Shown: positions 36,675-45,631 of the stretch, piece by piece
How the letters are laid out: every line of letters starts with the position of its first letter
Position numbering within the stretch: position 1 is the stretch's first letter
Source of the DNA: CAVSWT01 sp963746735
GTDB lineage: Bacteria; Bacteroidota; Ignavibacteria; Ignavibacteriales; Ignavibacteriaceae
NCBI GenBank assembly: GCA_963746735.1
Contig: CAVVCO010000024.1
Coordinates: 62,001-126,000, forward strand
Reading direction: 5' to 3'
Length of the DNA stretch: 64,000 bases
The notes under the pieces: generated by a model
What the model saw: only the letters and a program-made list of their open reading frames with translations
What the model was told of the DNA's origin: nothing
The model's database searches: none
Program-made: the position numbers and the translations under genes

Positions 36675-38333
36675 ATGAAAAAAATGTTCTACCTAATTTT
36701 TAGTTTATTATTAATATCCAATTTGTATTCGCAAAACAATTGGAATTTTGCTTGGAAATTGGATCAGCTGCCCAACCAAAACCCGCAAGTATCATCTGAA
36801 ATGGCAATAGTAAAAGCTGGATTTGATACTGATCAGGATGGCTGGGGTGAATTTCTGTGTGCTTATACGGATATGGCTGAAAATTATATTTTAATGTATG
36901 AAGCAAATGCAGATAATTCTTATGATTTGGTTTGGTCCTGGAAATATCCTGTCGATGCAAATTCATTTGCCGGTATTGCTGTTGGTGATATTGACAATAA
37001 TGGTGTCGTTGATATTGTAACAACGATGCCTACAATTGCGGCAGATCCTAGTCCGCCGCGTTTATGGGTTTTCCAATGGAATGGAGTACAAGGAGAAAAT
37101 AAATATGGAGATTATACTTCGGGTGAAGCTGAACCAAATAACGCATGGGACTTTAACATTCCTGCCGGCCTTGATTTCAGGCCTTATAGTTTAACAATAG
37201 AAGATATCGACCATGATGGTAAGAATGAACTTGTTGCTGGCGCAAGAACTGGAGACAGAGGCGGCGAAGTTATGGTAGCATATTTTAATGGTGATTTAGG
37301 CGGATTTGGAGCCTGGGATATTGAATATAATTTGCAAGGATTAACCGGAGGTTCAACTTATAATGTTACAACCGGTGATTTGGATGGAGATGGTAACCAG
37401 GAAATTTATGCTTTTGTATGGAATAAATTTACTCTTTATATAATTGAGTGTACCGGAGATAGACAATATCAAGTTGTTGATTCTTTAGTGACTATCTATG
37501 CAGATAAGAATATTGATTATGGTGCTTTGGATGCTGTTAGAGTTGCCGATGTTAATAAAGATGGAATAAATGAAATGTACATTGCGGGCACTGAAGCTGA
37601 GAATACTATATTTGAAATAACAAATATTTCTGATGTAAGTAAAATAACTGCTGCAGATGTTAAAGAATTATATCACATCCCGGTTAAGTACCTCGGCAAA
37701 TTGCGTTCAATGCAGATTGCTGATCCTGATGGCGACGGTAACCTGGATTTAATGATTGCCGGCGAACAAAATGGTCAGATATTCGACCTTGAATATAAAG
37801 GGTCAGGTGATCCTGCAGATTCTGCAAATTGGGATTTGACGGTTGCATTTGATATGTTCCAATACAGTGGTTTCGCTCCTTTTGACTCAGCTTCAATCGA
37901 TCCAAGAATGTTTTACGGTTCCCCTGCTAAGGACATGGACAAAGACGGTAAAAACGAATATGTGTTCGTTAACTACCGAACTAGTTTTTCTAATTGGGCT
38001 GATGATGCTTATATATGGATAATTGAAAATGATCAAGTAACATCTGTTAACGGACCATCTTCAATTCCTTCGAATTTTATTTTATCACAAAACTATCCAA
38101 ACCCATTTAATCCAAGTACAAATATTAATTTTAAGTTGGAAAAGTCCGGAAGAGCTAAGGTTGTGGTTTCAGATGTGCTTGGTAGAATTGTTGAAACTCT
38201 AATTGATAAAGAATTAGCTGCCGGAGAACATCAAATTAATTTTAATGCTGACAATTATTCTGCCGGTGTTTATTATTATACTTTGTATACAGACAACAAT
38301 TCGAAAACTAAGAAAATGGTTTTATTGAAATAA
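36675..38333 (+). CDS. Secreted FG-GAP/VCBS-type repeat protein with T9SS sorting domain
   Basis: 552 residues with a signal peptide (MFYLIFSLLLISNLYSQ). Repeated Asp-rich loops of the FG-GAP/integrin-propeller kind occur (DTDQDGWGEF, DIDNNGVVDI, DIDHDGKNEL, DLDGDGNQEI, DVNKDGINEM, DPDGDGNLDL, DMDKDGKNEY), pointing to a calcium-binding beta-propeller. The C-terminus starts with ILSQNYPNPFNPSTNI and ends KMVLLK, a type A T9SS signal. It sits between a sensor kinase and its probable response regulator and ends at a strong terminator. Ligand unknown. Confidence 0.92.
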   Translation: MKKMFYLIFSLLLISNLYSQNNWNFAWKLDQLPNQNPQVSSEMAIVKAGFDTDQDGWGEFLCAYTDMAENYILMYEANADNSYDLVWSWKYPVDANSFAGIAVGDIDNNGVVDIVTTMPTIAADPSPPRLWVFQWNGVQGENKYGDYTSGEAEPNNAWDFNIPAGLDFRPYSLTIEDIDHDGKNELVAGARTGDRGGEVMVAYFNGDLGGFGAWDIEYNLQGLTGGSTYNVTTGDLDGDGNQEIYAFVWNKFTLYIIECTGDRQYQVVDSLVTIYADKNIDYGALDAVRVADVNKDGINEMYIAGTEAENTIFEITNISDVSKITAADVKELYHIPVKYLGKLRSMQIADPDGDGNLDLMIAGEQNGQIFDLEYKGSGDPADSANWDLTVAFDMFQYSGFAPFDSASIDPRMFYGSPAKDMDKDGKNEYVFVNYRTSFSNWADDAYIWIIENDQVTSVNGPSSIPSNFILSQNYPNPFNPSTNINFKLEKSGRAKVVVSDVLGRIVETLIDKELAAGEHQINFNADNYSAGVYYYTLYTDNNSKTKKMVLLK

Positions 38334-38360
38334 TATTTCAAGGCACAATTTAATTTTATT

Positions 38361-38390
38361 TAGCCGGTGTTTATGCCGGCTATTTTTTTT
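38361..38390 (+). terminator. Intrinsic terminator after the FG-GAP gene
   Basis: TAGCCGG and CCGGCTA stem with an eight-base loop, followed by TTTTTTTT. Confidence 0.92.
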
Positions 38391-38419
38391 ATTTTAAGCA
38401 ATAACGTTTTTTTAGAAAT

Positions 38420-39169
38420 ATGAACAATTCTATAAAAATATTAATTATAGATGACGAAAAACTCGCCAGGGAAATAACAAAAAGTTATTTATCCGATAAA
38501 CGTGAAATTGAAATCATCGGTGAAGCTTCAAACGGTTTTGATGCGATTAAAATAATTAATGAGCAGAAACCTGATTTAATCTTTTTAGATATCCAAATGC
38601 CGAAACTAACCGGTTTTGAAATGCTTGATTTAATTGATAATCCGCCTGTAATAATTTTTACTACCGCCTATGACAATTATGCATTAAAGGCCTTTGAAGT
38701 AAACGCAGTAGACTATCTTTTAAAACCTTTTTCTAAAGAAAGATTTGATGAGGCTCTTCAAAAAGCATTTGTTTATCTGCGTGATAAGTTAAAACAAAAT
38801 TCTATTCAGAATCTAATAAAACATAACGACGAGACAAAAAGATTTTTAGACCGATTGGTAATTAAAGACGGGACTAAAATTAATATTGTTCCGATTGATA
38901 AAATAAGATGGCTTGAGGCGCAAGATGATTATGTCATGGTGCATTCGGATGACGGCAAACTGTTAAAGCAAAAGACAATGAAATATTTTGAAAATCATCT
39001 TGACCCAAAATATTTTGTAAGGATTCACCGTTCCTATATTGTAAATATTGATTTTATAAATCATCTTGAGCTTAATGAAAAAGATACTTATAGGATTATA
39101 CTAAAAAATAATAACCCGCTTCCTGTCAGCAAAACCGGGTTAACAAAATTAAAAGGTGTAATTAAATAA
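38420..39169 (+). CDS. LytTR family response regulator
   Basis: 249 residues. Receiver domain with acidic pocket IDDEKLAR, phosphoacceptor Asp57 (IFLDIQMPKL) and Lys102 (LLKPFSKERF); C-terminal LytTR DNA-binding domain (about 145-245; INIVPIDKIRWLEAQDDYV, FVRIHRSYIVNIDFI). Probable partner of the LytS-type kinase at 35544. The intervening gene has its own terminator, so the regulator is likely transcribed separately. Confidence 0.95.
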   Translation: MNNSIKILIIDDEKLAREITKSYLSDKREIEIIGEASNGFDAIKIINEQKPDLIFLDIQMPKLTGFEMLDLIDNPPVIIFTTAYDNYALKAFEVNAVDYLLKPFSKERFDEALQKAFVYLRDKLKQNSIQNLIKHNDETKRFLDRLVIKDGTKINIVPIDKIRWLEAQDDYVMVHSDDGKLLKQKTMKYFENHLDPKYFVRIHRSYIVNIDFINHLELNEKDTYRIILKNNNPLPVSKTGLTKLKGVIK

Positions 39170-39225
39170 AAATTGAAACTCTTTTTTTTGATAGATATAT
39201 TTGTTCAAATCTACTAGAGGATTAA

Positions 39226-40830
39226 ATGACTTTCGACAAAGATCTTCAATCAATTCAGGAAGCCCGCACTTTAGCAAAACTTGCAAAAGAAGCACAACTC
39301 GAGTTTAAGCATTTCTCACAAGAACAGGTCAACAAAATTGTAAAAGCAATGGCAGAAGCTGGTTATGAAAACTCGGAACGGCTTGCAAAAATGGCTGCTG
39401 AAGAAAGCGGATTTGGTAAATGGCAGGATAAAGTTATTAAAAATCAGTTTGCAACAAAGAATGTTTATGAATCAATTAAGGATTTAAAAACTGTTGGTAT
39501 AATTGCGAGTGAAGCAAATGGAAAAGTTTTAAAGATTGCTGTTCCAATGGGAGTTGTCTGTGCGCTTGTTCCTTCAACTAATCCAACTTCTACAGCAATG
39601 TTTAAAGCATTAATTTCCTTGAAATGCAGAAATGGAATTGTTGCCAGCCCTCATCCCCGAACAGCTAAGTCGACGGTTGAATCATTGAAAATATTATCTG
39701 ATGCTGCGGAAAGTGAAGGAGCTCCAAAAGGATTAATCCAATGTATGAGTAATCCAACTTTAGAAGGCACACAGGAATTAATGCACGATAAAAACATTGC
39801 TGTAATTTTAGCAACAGGCAGCACTCCTATGGTTAAATCTGCGTATAGTGCTGGCAAGCCGGCTTACGGTGTTGGCTCAGGAAATGTCCCGGCATTTATT
39901 GAACGAACAGCTAATTACAAAAAAGCTGTTGCCGATATTGTTTATGGAACCACATTCGACAACGGAACTTTATGCTCTTCGGAACAAGCAATGATTGTTG
40001 ATCTGCCTTTAAAAGACAAAGTTATAGCAGAAGCAAAAAATAATGGCTGCTATTTTTTAACTTCAAGCGAAAAAGAAAAATTAGCAAAAGCTATTCAAAA
40101 AGATTTTAGAATTAATCCTGAAATTGTTGGGCAGTCTGCAGAATTTATTGCAAAGTACGCTGGTTTTCAAGTACCACCAGGCACAAAAGTATTGATGGCT
40201 GAATGCACAGAAGTTGGAAAGAAAGAACCTCTTTCAATGGAAAAACTTTCACCTATCTTGGCCTTTTATATTGTAGACGGATGGCTGGAAGGCTGTCATA
40301 AAAGCATTGAGCTTTTAGAGTTTGGGGGTATTGGACATACAATGGCAATTCATTCCAATGACCAACCTATCATTATGAAATTTGCACTTGAAAAGCCTGC
40401 ATTTAGAATTTTAGTTAATACAGTTGCTTCAATTGGTGCCGTTGGTTATACCACTGCTTTAGAACCCTCAATGACTTTAGGGCCTGGAACATGGGGCGGT
40501 TCTATTATTTCCGAAAATGTAACTGCCAGGCATTTGATGAATATAAAAAGTCTGGCATTTGAAACTAACCCGGTAAATAAAGGTGAAACTGTAACTTCAT
40601 TTAAAGTGCCGTCATCTTTATCAAGCACAAAAACATCAAATTTTATGAAAGAAATAGAAGAACGATTGCGTGCCCGTGCTGGTAATCTTCCTTTAAAAGA
40701 TTCTTTCAAAAAAAACAAACCAGAAGAATCCTCAAAACCTAAGACATCTTCAGAAGAAAAAATTTATGGCTCTGGAATAACTGAAAAAGATATTAAGAAA
40801 ATTGTAGAAGAGTTTAATTTTAAAAAATAA
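39226..40830 (+). CDS. CoA-acylating aldehyde dehydrogenase with C-terminal tail
   Basis: 534 residues of the EutE/PduP/AdhE-N-terminal group, which converts acetaldehyde or another aldehyde to acyl-CoA with NAD. Seen: VPMGVVCALVPSTNPTSTAM (cofactor region), ATGSTPMVKSAYSAGKPA, YGVGSGNVPAF and the catalytic Cys250 in FDNGTLCSSEQ. After the catalytic domain there is a Lys/Ser/Pro-rich linker (about 490-515) and a short amphipathic helix, ITEKDIKKIVEEFNFKK, at the very end. Such linker-plus-helix tails are known as encapsulation peptides in enzymes of bacterial microcompartments; no shell genes are in the window. It stands alone on its strand. Confidence 0.9.
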   Translation: MTFDKDLQSIQEARTLAKLAKEAQLEFKHFSQEQVNKIVKAMAEAGYENSERLAKMAAEESGFGKWQDKVIKNQFATKNVYESIKDLKTVGIIASEANGKVLKIAVPMGVVCALVPSTNPTSTAMFKALISLKCRNGIVASPHPRTAKSTVESLKILSDAAESEGAPKGLIQCMSNPTLEGTQELMHDKNIAVILATGSTPMVKSAYSAGKPAYGVGSGNVPAFIERTANYKKAVADIVYGTTFDNGTLCSSEQAMIVDLPLKDKVIAEAKNNGCYFLTSSEKEKLAKAIQKDFRINPEIVGQSAEFIAKYAGFQVPPGTKVLMAECTEVGKKEPLSMEKLSPILAFYIVDGWLEGCHKSIELLEFGGIGHTMAIHSNDQPIIMKFALEKPAFRILVNTVASIGAVGYTTALEPSMTLGPGTWGGSIISENVTARHLMNIKSLAFETNPVNKGETVTSFKVPSSLSSTKTSNFMKEIEERLRARAGNLPLKDSFKKNKPEESSKPKTSSEEKIYGSGITEKDIKKIVEEFNFKK

Positions 40831-40833
40831 AAA

Positions 40834-40893
40834 CCTGGCAGAGGAATATTTTAATTTACAGTAGGTCATAAATTAAAATTGTTTTCCGCCAGG
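40834..40893 (+). repeat. Long imperfect inverted repeat after the aldehyde dehydrogenase gene
   Basis: CCTGGC (40834-40839) pairs with GCCAGG (40888-40893), and the inner flanks (ATTTTAATTT and AATTAAAAT) pair as well around a short loop. It may stabilise or end the upstream transcript, although no T-run follows directly. Confidence 0.55.
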
Positions 40894-40895
40894 TC

Positions 40896-40940
40896 TATCA
40901 TAAGAGGAGGCCTATGATAAATTTCTATAAAATTTTTTAA
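40896..40940 (+). promoter_or_regulatory. Hairpin enclosing a strong ribosome-binding site and an 8-codon frame
   Basis: TATCATA (40896-40902) and TATGATA (40913-40919) pair around AGAGGAGGCC. The enclosed GAGGAGG is an ideal ribosome-binding site for the ATG at 40914, which opens the frame MINFYKIF and then TAA. No gene follows on this strand, so it could be a leader peptide remnant or chance. Confidence 0.35.
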
Positions 40941-41151
40941 TTTTTATTTTGTATTCAATAAATTGTTGATAAAATATTTTATACTATAACATGGTAATTA
41001 TTATAATAGAATTGTTCAATGTAATTTTTTTTACTATACGCAATAATCTCATTGCATAGAGATTGTTGATCCCCAATTCCAATTATCTCAAAGACATTTC
41101 ATTTAAAATTAAAAAATAATTTGTCAAAGAATTTAATATTACATCTTCTAT

Positions 41152-42645
41152 TTATTCTGCGCCATGGCAATCTGTACATAATGTAGTTTTCCAGCTATCT
41201 CCTATATCAACGGGATGTTCGAATTCCAATCCTTTTAAAGAGACTTCAGCTTTATAATTTTCAGACTCTTGAGATGCTATTACATGACATGAATTACAAT
41301 CTCTTGTTAATACTTTCCCGCTGGCACTCACATGTTTACCATCATGGCATCTAAAGCACCCTGGATAATACATATGTCCAATATTATTCGGAAATTTCTT
41401 CCAACTAACTCCCATTTCAGGGAAATAATTTCTTCTGTAAATTTCTTTAACTGAGTTAATACTTTTTTCAATTGACTTTGAATCAGTTGAAGCAATCTTA
41501 GGATATCTTGTATTGTAAAATTCTTCCATTGAAATTTTAATGCTGTCAAATGCAATGTCTTTAGAACTGTAACTTTTTTCAAGAGCATCAACAGCAATGC
41601 TCTTAATATATGGTAATGAAGTATCAATAAGACCGGATGCCATCATATGATCTACCGAACTGTAAGGCGGATGGTATATATGTGTTGGGCGGTTATGGCA
41701 ATCTATACAATCCATAACTCTAACAGAACCATTTGCGACAGTATCATTTTTAAATGGGAAATCTGTACTTTTATAAACAGTAACTTTTCCATCTCTTGAC
41801 TCGGATTTTACCCAGGGAATAGTTTGTCGAGATGAATCCGATGCAATATAAGTAATTTTATTTGCTATATTCATATGCCAATGAATGCCTGAAGTAATTC
41901 CTGTTTCTTCATTGCCCCCACCAATTTTTAATAGCATTACATTTGTTGACTTTGAATTTTGTTTATCAGACAGAAAATAAGAGTTTTTAATTTCTTTTTG
42001 TGAATAGAAAAACTCAGGCCAATGGCACTGTTCACATGTTTCCCTAGCGGGTCTTAAATTTTCTATCGGGGTTGGAATGGGTTTAGAATATTTATTAAAT
42101 AGTACTGAATAAACTTGATATGCACCAGATAACTTTGAACGTACATACCACCCAGCACCAGAGCCAATATGACATTGTACACATCCAACGCGTGCATGTG
42201 GAGAAACCTGATAAGCAGTATACTCGGGAGTCATTACCTTATGACAAAGGGTTCCGCAAAATTGATCAGAGTCTGTATATTCATATGCCTTATAACTGCC
42301 GAAAGCACTAAATAGCAGTAATAATATTGTACCAACAAAAAACACTGTAAAAGCAGTACGCTGCTTTGGATCATTGAAATTAAATACAGGGAATTTAAAT
42401 TCAACGTCTTTTCCAGATCTTAACCTCCTCCTATGTCTGATAATCCCAAATGCGACTAGTATAAGCCCAAATATTAAAAATCCAGGAAGTATTACAAATG
42501 CTATAATTCCCATGTATGGTTTTTGCTGGGTACTTACAGCTTCAAGAAGGATTAAGAAAAGGATTAAGCCGAAACTGATCAGTGCTACTGCAACTCCGGC
42601 AAAAGTTATGGGGTTGTAAACAGATTCAGGAAATTTTCTTTTCAT
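41152..42645 (-). CDS. Seven-heme NapC/NirT family inner-membrane cytochrome c (ImcH-like)
   Basis: 497 residues. Three N-terminal membrane segments (about 15-35, 42-63, 94-113), then seven c-type heme sites: CGTLCHKVM (a CxxxCH form), CVQCH, CEQCH, CIDCH, CFRCH, CNSCH and CTDCH. The region around hemes 1-4 (YQVSPHARVGCVQCH, GWYVRSKLSGAYQVY) is the NapC/NirT quinol-oxidising module. Seven hemes, about 500 residues and three membrane segments fit Geobacter ImcH better than NrfH or NapC (about 200 residues, four hemes). It is the last gene of the cytochrome locus. Likely takes electrons from menaquinol to periplasmic cytochromes; the acceptor is unknown. Confidence 0.87.
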   Translation of the reverse strand: MKRKFPESVYNPITFAGVAVALISFGLILFLILLEAVSTQQKPYMGIIAFVILPGFLIFGLILVAFGIIRHRRRLRSGKDVEFKFPVFNFNDPKQRTAFTVFFVGTILLLLFSAFGSYKAYEYTDSDQFCGTLCHKVMTPEYTAYQVSPHARVGCVQCHIGSGAGWYVRSKLSGAYQVYSVLFNKYSKPIPTPIENLRPARETCEQCHWPEFFYSQKEIKNSYFLSDKQNSKSTNVMLLKIGGGNEETGITSGIHWHMNIANKITYIASDSSRQTIPWVKSESRDGKVTVYKSTDFPFKNDTVANGSVRVMDCIDCHNRPTHIYHPPYSSVDHMMASGLIDTSLPYIKSIAVDALEKSYSSKDIAFDSIKISMEEFYNTRYPKIASTDSKSIEKSINSVKEIYRRNYFPEMGVSWKKFPNNIGHMYYPGCFRCHDGKHVSASGKVLTRDCNSCHVIASQESENYKAEVSLKGLEFEHPVDIGDSWKTTLCTDCHGAE

Positions 42646-42681
42646 AGCAAAACTTTCTTAGATGATAAAGAAAAGAATAAC

Positions 42682-43548
42682 TTATCTATAAGCAAAAATC
42701 ATTGCGTAAATTATCCAAATTATAATACTAAATCCAATACTCAGGGCAGTCCAGCCAAAAAATCTAATTGTTCTTATTACAATTGGAGGATAAGGTTCCA
42801 CTAAGTACTTCTCTAGCTCTCCTTTTTCAACAAGCTCATTATATTCAGCCGGCCTGTCTTCTTTAAATTCTTCCACTGAAACTCTGCCAGAAAATATCAC
42901 GATGTCCATAGGAAATTTTTCAGGCCGAAGATGTGTGTTAAAAAAATGGATTGTAAAAATAAAGCCTGTGGCTAGTAATGCTTCATCACTATGAATAATA
43001 GTAGCAACATTTATTACCCAGCCCGGTAAAAAAATAGTTAATAGCTCAGGGAACCAAAGCGTCATCCCTGTGGAACCAATGACAAATATTCCCCAAAAAA
43101 CAGCAAAGTAATCAAACTTTTCCCAATAAGTCCAACGGCCATATTGAGGTCTCTCCCCTTTGCCAATGAACCATTTCATTGAATCTCTAAAATCAATCCA
43201 ATCCTTCTTATTAAACAGCATCGAGTCTTTATTGAAAATAAAACCTTTCCATGTTAAATTTTCTTTTTTCTTAGTCTTCAAGAGATTGACAACATGAATA
43301 ATAAAAACACTAATCATAATAACAGCCGCAAACCTGTGGATATATCCAGCAGATTCAAACCCACCCAATAAATGAGAAAGAATGACAGCCCAGCCTGTGT
43401 AAGAAAATTTCAAAGTCATCCCGGATAGAGCTAATGTCATAAAACTGACAATCATTAAAATATGCAGAACACGATTTAATCTTGTGAATCTTTGAAATTG
43501 CAATTGAGTTCTTTTAAGATATTCAGTCTTTGGAATAGGGTTATCCAT
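42682..43548 (-). CDS. Di-heme cytochrome b membrane subunit
   Basis: 288 residues from the ATG at 43548, which has AGGTGA six bases upstream; a start at 43566 would add six residues. Cytochrome b561/formate dehydrogenase gamma-like fold with four core membrane helices plus one at the C-terminus. Paired heme-ligand His are seen in LNRVLHILMIV, GYIHRFAAVIMISVFIIHVV and IIHSDEALLATGFIFTIHFF. It is paralogous to the C-terminal half of the fused protein at 45632. The upstream 19-heme gene overlaps its start, so the two likely form one menaquinol-oxidising complex, in the way of Geobacter CbcBA. Confidence 0.88.
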   Translation of the reverse strand: MDNPIPKTEYLKRTQLQFQRFTRLNRVLHILMIVSFMTLALSGMTLKFSYTGWAVILSHLLGGFESAGYIHRFAAVIMISVFIIHVVNLLKTKKKENLTWKGFIFNKDSMLFNKKDWIDFRDSMKWFIGKGERPQYGRWTYWEKFDYFAVFWGIFVIGSTGMTLWFPELLTIFLPGWVINVATIIHSDEALLATGFIFTIHFFNTHLRPEKFPMDIVIFSGRVSVEEFKEDRPAEYNELVEKGELEKYLVEPYPPIVIRTIRFFGWTALSIGFSIIIWIIYAMIFAYR

Positions 43549-45598
43549 TATTTTCACCTGGCTCATTTGAATTTTCTTTTTTAGTTAGATCATGTTTATT
43601 CTTCAGTTTTCGACGCCATTGTATTGATCTCGGAATCCATAGTAATGTATGCAAACCTGCAATAATGAAGGTTCCAATCAATAATCCTGTCATTCCCCAA
43701 AAAGTCCAAAACAACCATGGATATTTATCCGGGTCGTGGTGAGTAGCATGCGTAAAATATCCTGCAAACTGCCTGTTAGCACCTTCATGACATTTTTGAC
43801 AAGTCTGAACAATATTTTGATGACTTAAATGAGATGCAGGATCGGTAACTTTTAAAATGTCATGGGCACCATGGCAATCATAGCATTTTGCAGTTTTGGA
43901 ATATCCTAATTGAGATACCTTTCCATGATACGTATCAAAATAAGTTTTTGCAATTTTTTCATGACATTTCCCGCAAGTCTTCATAATTTGCATTCTAAAT
44001 CCTGCTAAGTCAGTTCTTTCAATAGTATGAGCAGTATGGCATGTATTGCAAACAGGTAATGGCTTATCAGTTTTTGTAACAAGACTCGAATGAACACTTT
44101 TATTAAATTGTTCTTCAATACCATAATGACAGTGGCCGCAGGTTTGGCTAACATTTTTAGGATTAATGCTTGATTCAGGATCTGAATGCGGCAATTCATG
44201 ATGTGCAGTATGGCAGTCAGTGCAGGTAGCTGTTACAGTTAGTCCACTTTTTAATAAGCCTTTTCCATGAATACTTTCAGTATAGCTGTTTACAATATTT
44301 CTTTCTGTACCTTTATACTTAACTGCAGCCTTCTCACCCTCTCTATGACATTTTGCGCACAGATTAGGAATATTAGTAGGGAAAATAGGTGATAGCTTAT
44401 TAGTTTTTCCAAGTATTCCATGCTGCCCATGGCACACTGTGCATGTGGGGGCATTGGGATCATTTTTACTAAAAAGCTGCCCGTGAATACTTGATTTATA
44501 TTCATCACCAATCTCAACATGGCATGATGAACAATCAACTTTTTTAGTTATGCTGTCACAAGGCCTAACATGAGATGGCTTAACTTCCGAATGACATTGG
44601 CTGCATGCAATTTTTAGATGAATTGAATTACTTAGTTCAGCGGCATCTATAAATAATGATTTTCCAGTTTTGGAGGATTTAATATCTTTCTTAGCATGGC
44701 ATCCTAAACAATCTTTATCCGCCATTCCCTGATCATAAAATACTTGCCTTATTTTATGGGGTTGATGACAATCAACACAAGCTGGAAGAACATTAACTTC
44801 TTTTTCCCAAAGTTCGCCCTTAATTATTTTTCTATGTACAGATTCAATTTCTGCATGGCATTGAGTACAAGTCTTTACAATATTCCTTCGAGCAATCGAT
44901 GATTTTGGATCTGTATGTGGCAAAATTCTGTGAGGCGTATGACAAGATACACAGGTTGCTGCAACTATTAACCCTTTTTTGAGCAGCCCCTCACCATGCA
45001 TACTTTCGGAATAATTCTCTAAAATATGCGATTCAGGAATGTTTCGCTGACGCTGTACCGGGGAACCCTCTTTGTGACATTTCCCGCATAGAAAAGGAAT
45101 TTTCATCGGGGCGACCGCAGAATTTCTATCTTTAACAGCAAGTATATCATGGGAACCATGACAACTTTGGCAGCGTGGGGCTAATGGATCTCCCTTAGCA
45201 CTTGCTTTGCCATGTAAACCTTCATTATACATCTTTGCAGCATCATCATGACATGTTTCGCACTGTGCTTTATCTACATTCTCTTTATGCGGAAATTCGG
45301 TGCCCGCTAAATCAACATGGCAATCTACACACGCAACATCGGCATGCATAGACGAGGCTAATTTATTTGCGTCTACAAAAACTGAAAAGGTTCTTCCGTT
45401 TATTGTGCCTGATAAGGTTTTATCTTCATGGCACATTAAGCAATCACTATTTTCTTGAGCTAGAGAAGTAAAAGAAAATAGGAATAAAATTGAAAGGACA
45501 ATTAAGATTGACTTAGAAAATTTATTAAGGGAGTTGATGAGTTCATCGCCTTGATATAATTGCTTAATGAAATGGTTATTGTATAAACTTGTTCTCAA
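43541..45598 (-). CDS. 19-heme cytochrome c with C-terminal membrane anchor
   Basis: About 685 residues with 19 CxxCH motifs, starting CLMCH and ending CQKCH. Signal sequence SILIVLSILFLFSFTSLAQ; C-terminal membrane helix LFWTFWGMTGLLIGTFIIAGL with a basic cytoplasmic tail. Hemes 1-8 and 9-16 lie in two similar halves (for example LLKKGLIVAATCVSCHTPH against LLKSGLTVTATCTDCHTAH). No ATG precedes the signal sequence in frame; the only candidate start is TTG at 45598, while an ATG at 45546 is in another frame, so the 5' end could be frameshifted. Overlaps the cytochrome b gene downstream. Confidence 0.9.
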   Translation of the reverse strand: MRTSLYNNHFIKQLYQGDELINSLNKFSKSILIVLSILFLFSFTSLAQENSDCLMCHEDKTLSGTINGRTFSVFVDANKLASSMHADVACVDCHVDLAGTEFPHKENVDKAQCETCHDDAAKMYNEGLHGKASAKGDPLAPRCQSCHGSHDILAVKDRNSAVAPMKIPFLCGKCHKEGSPVQRQRNIPESHILENYSESMHGEGLLKKGLIVAATCVSCHTPHRILPHTDPKSSIARRNIVKTCTQCHAEIESVHRKIIKGELWEKEVNVLPACVDCHQPHKIRQVFYDQGMADKDCLGCHAKKDIKSSKTGKSLFIDAAELSNSIHLKIACSQCHSEVKPSHVRPCDSITKKVDCSSCHVEIGDEYKSSIHGQLFSKNDPNAPTCTVCHGQHGILGKTNKLSPIFPTNIPNLCAKCHREGEKAAVKYKGTERNIVNSYTESIHGKGLLKSGLTVTATCTDCHTAHHELPHSDPESSINPKNVSQTCGHCHYGIEEQFNKSVHSSLVTKTDKPLPVCNTCHTAHTIERTDLAGFRMQIMKTCGKCHEKIAKTYFDTYHGKVSQLGYSKTAKCYDCHGAHDILKVTDPASHLSHQNIVQTCQKCHEGANRQFAGYFTHATHHDPDKYPWLFWTFWGMTGLLIGTFIIAGLHTLLWIPRSIQWRRKLKNKHDLTKKENSNEPGENNG

Positions 45599-45631
45599 TA
45601 TTTTTAATAAGCTTTTTATGGTTAAACAAAA

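Larger units (their letters stand above)
40831..41151. other. Gene-poor stretch between the aldehyde dehydrogenase and the cytochrome locus
   Basis: Convergent 3' ends of the two neighbouring genes. The first 110 bases hold a long imperfect inverted repeat and a short leader-like frame (listed separately). The rest (about 40941-41151) is AT-rich with nothing recognisable. Confidence 0.6.

Noticed and set aside
41328..41627. 99-codon alternative frame in the seven-heme cytochrome gene
   Set aside because: Same-strand shifted reading of the cytochrome; the main frame carries all heme motifs.
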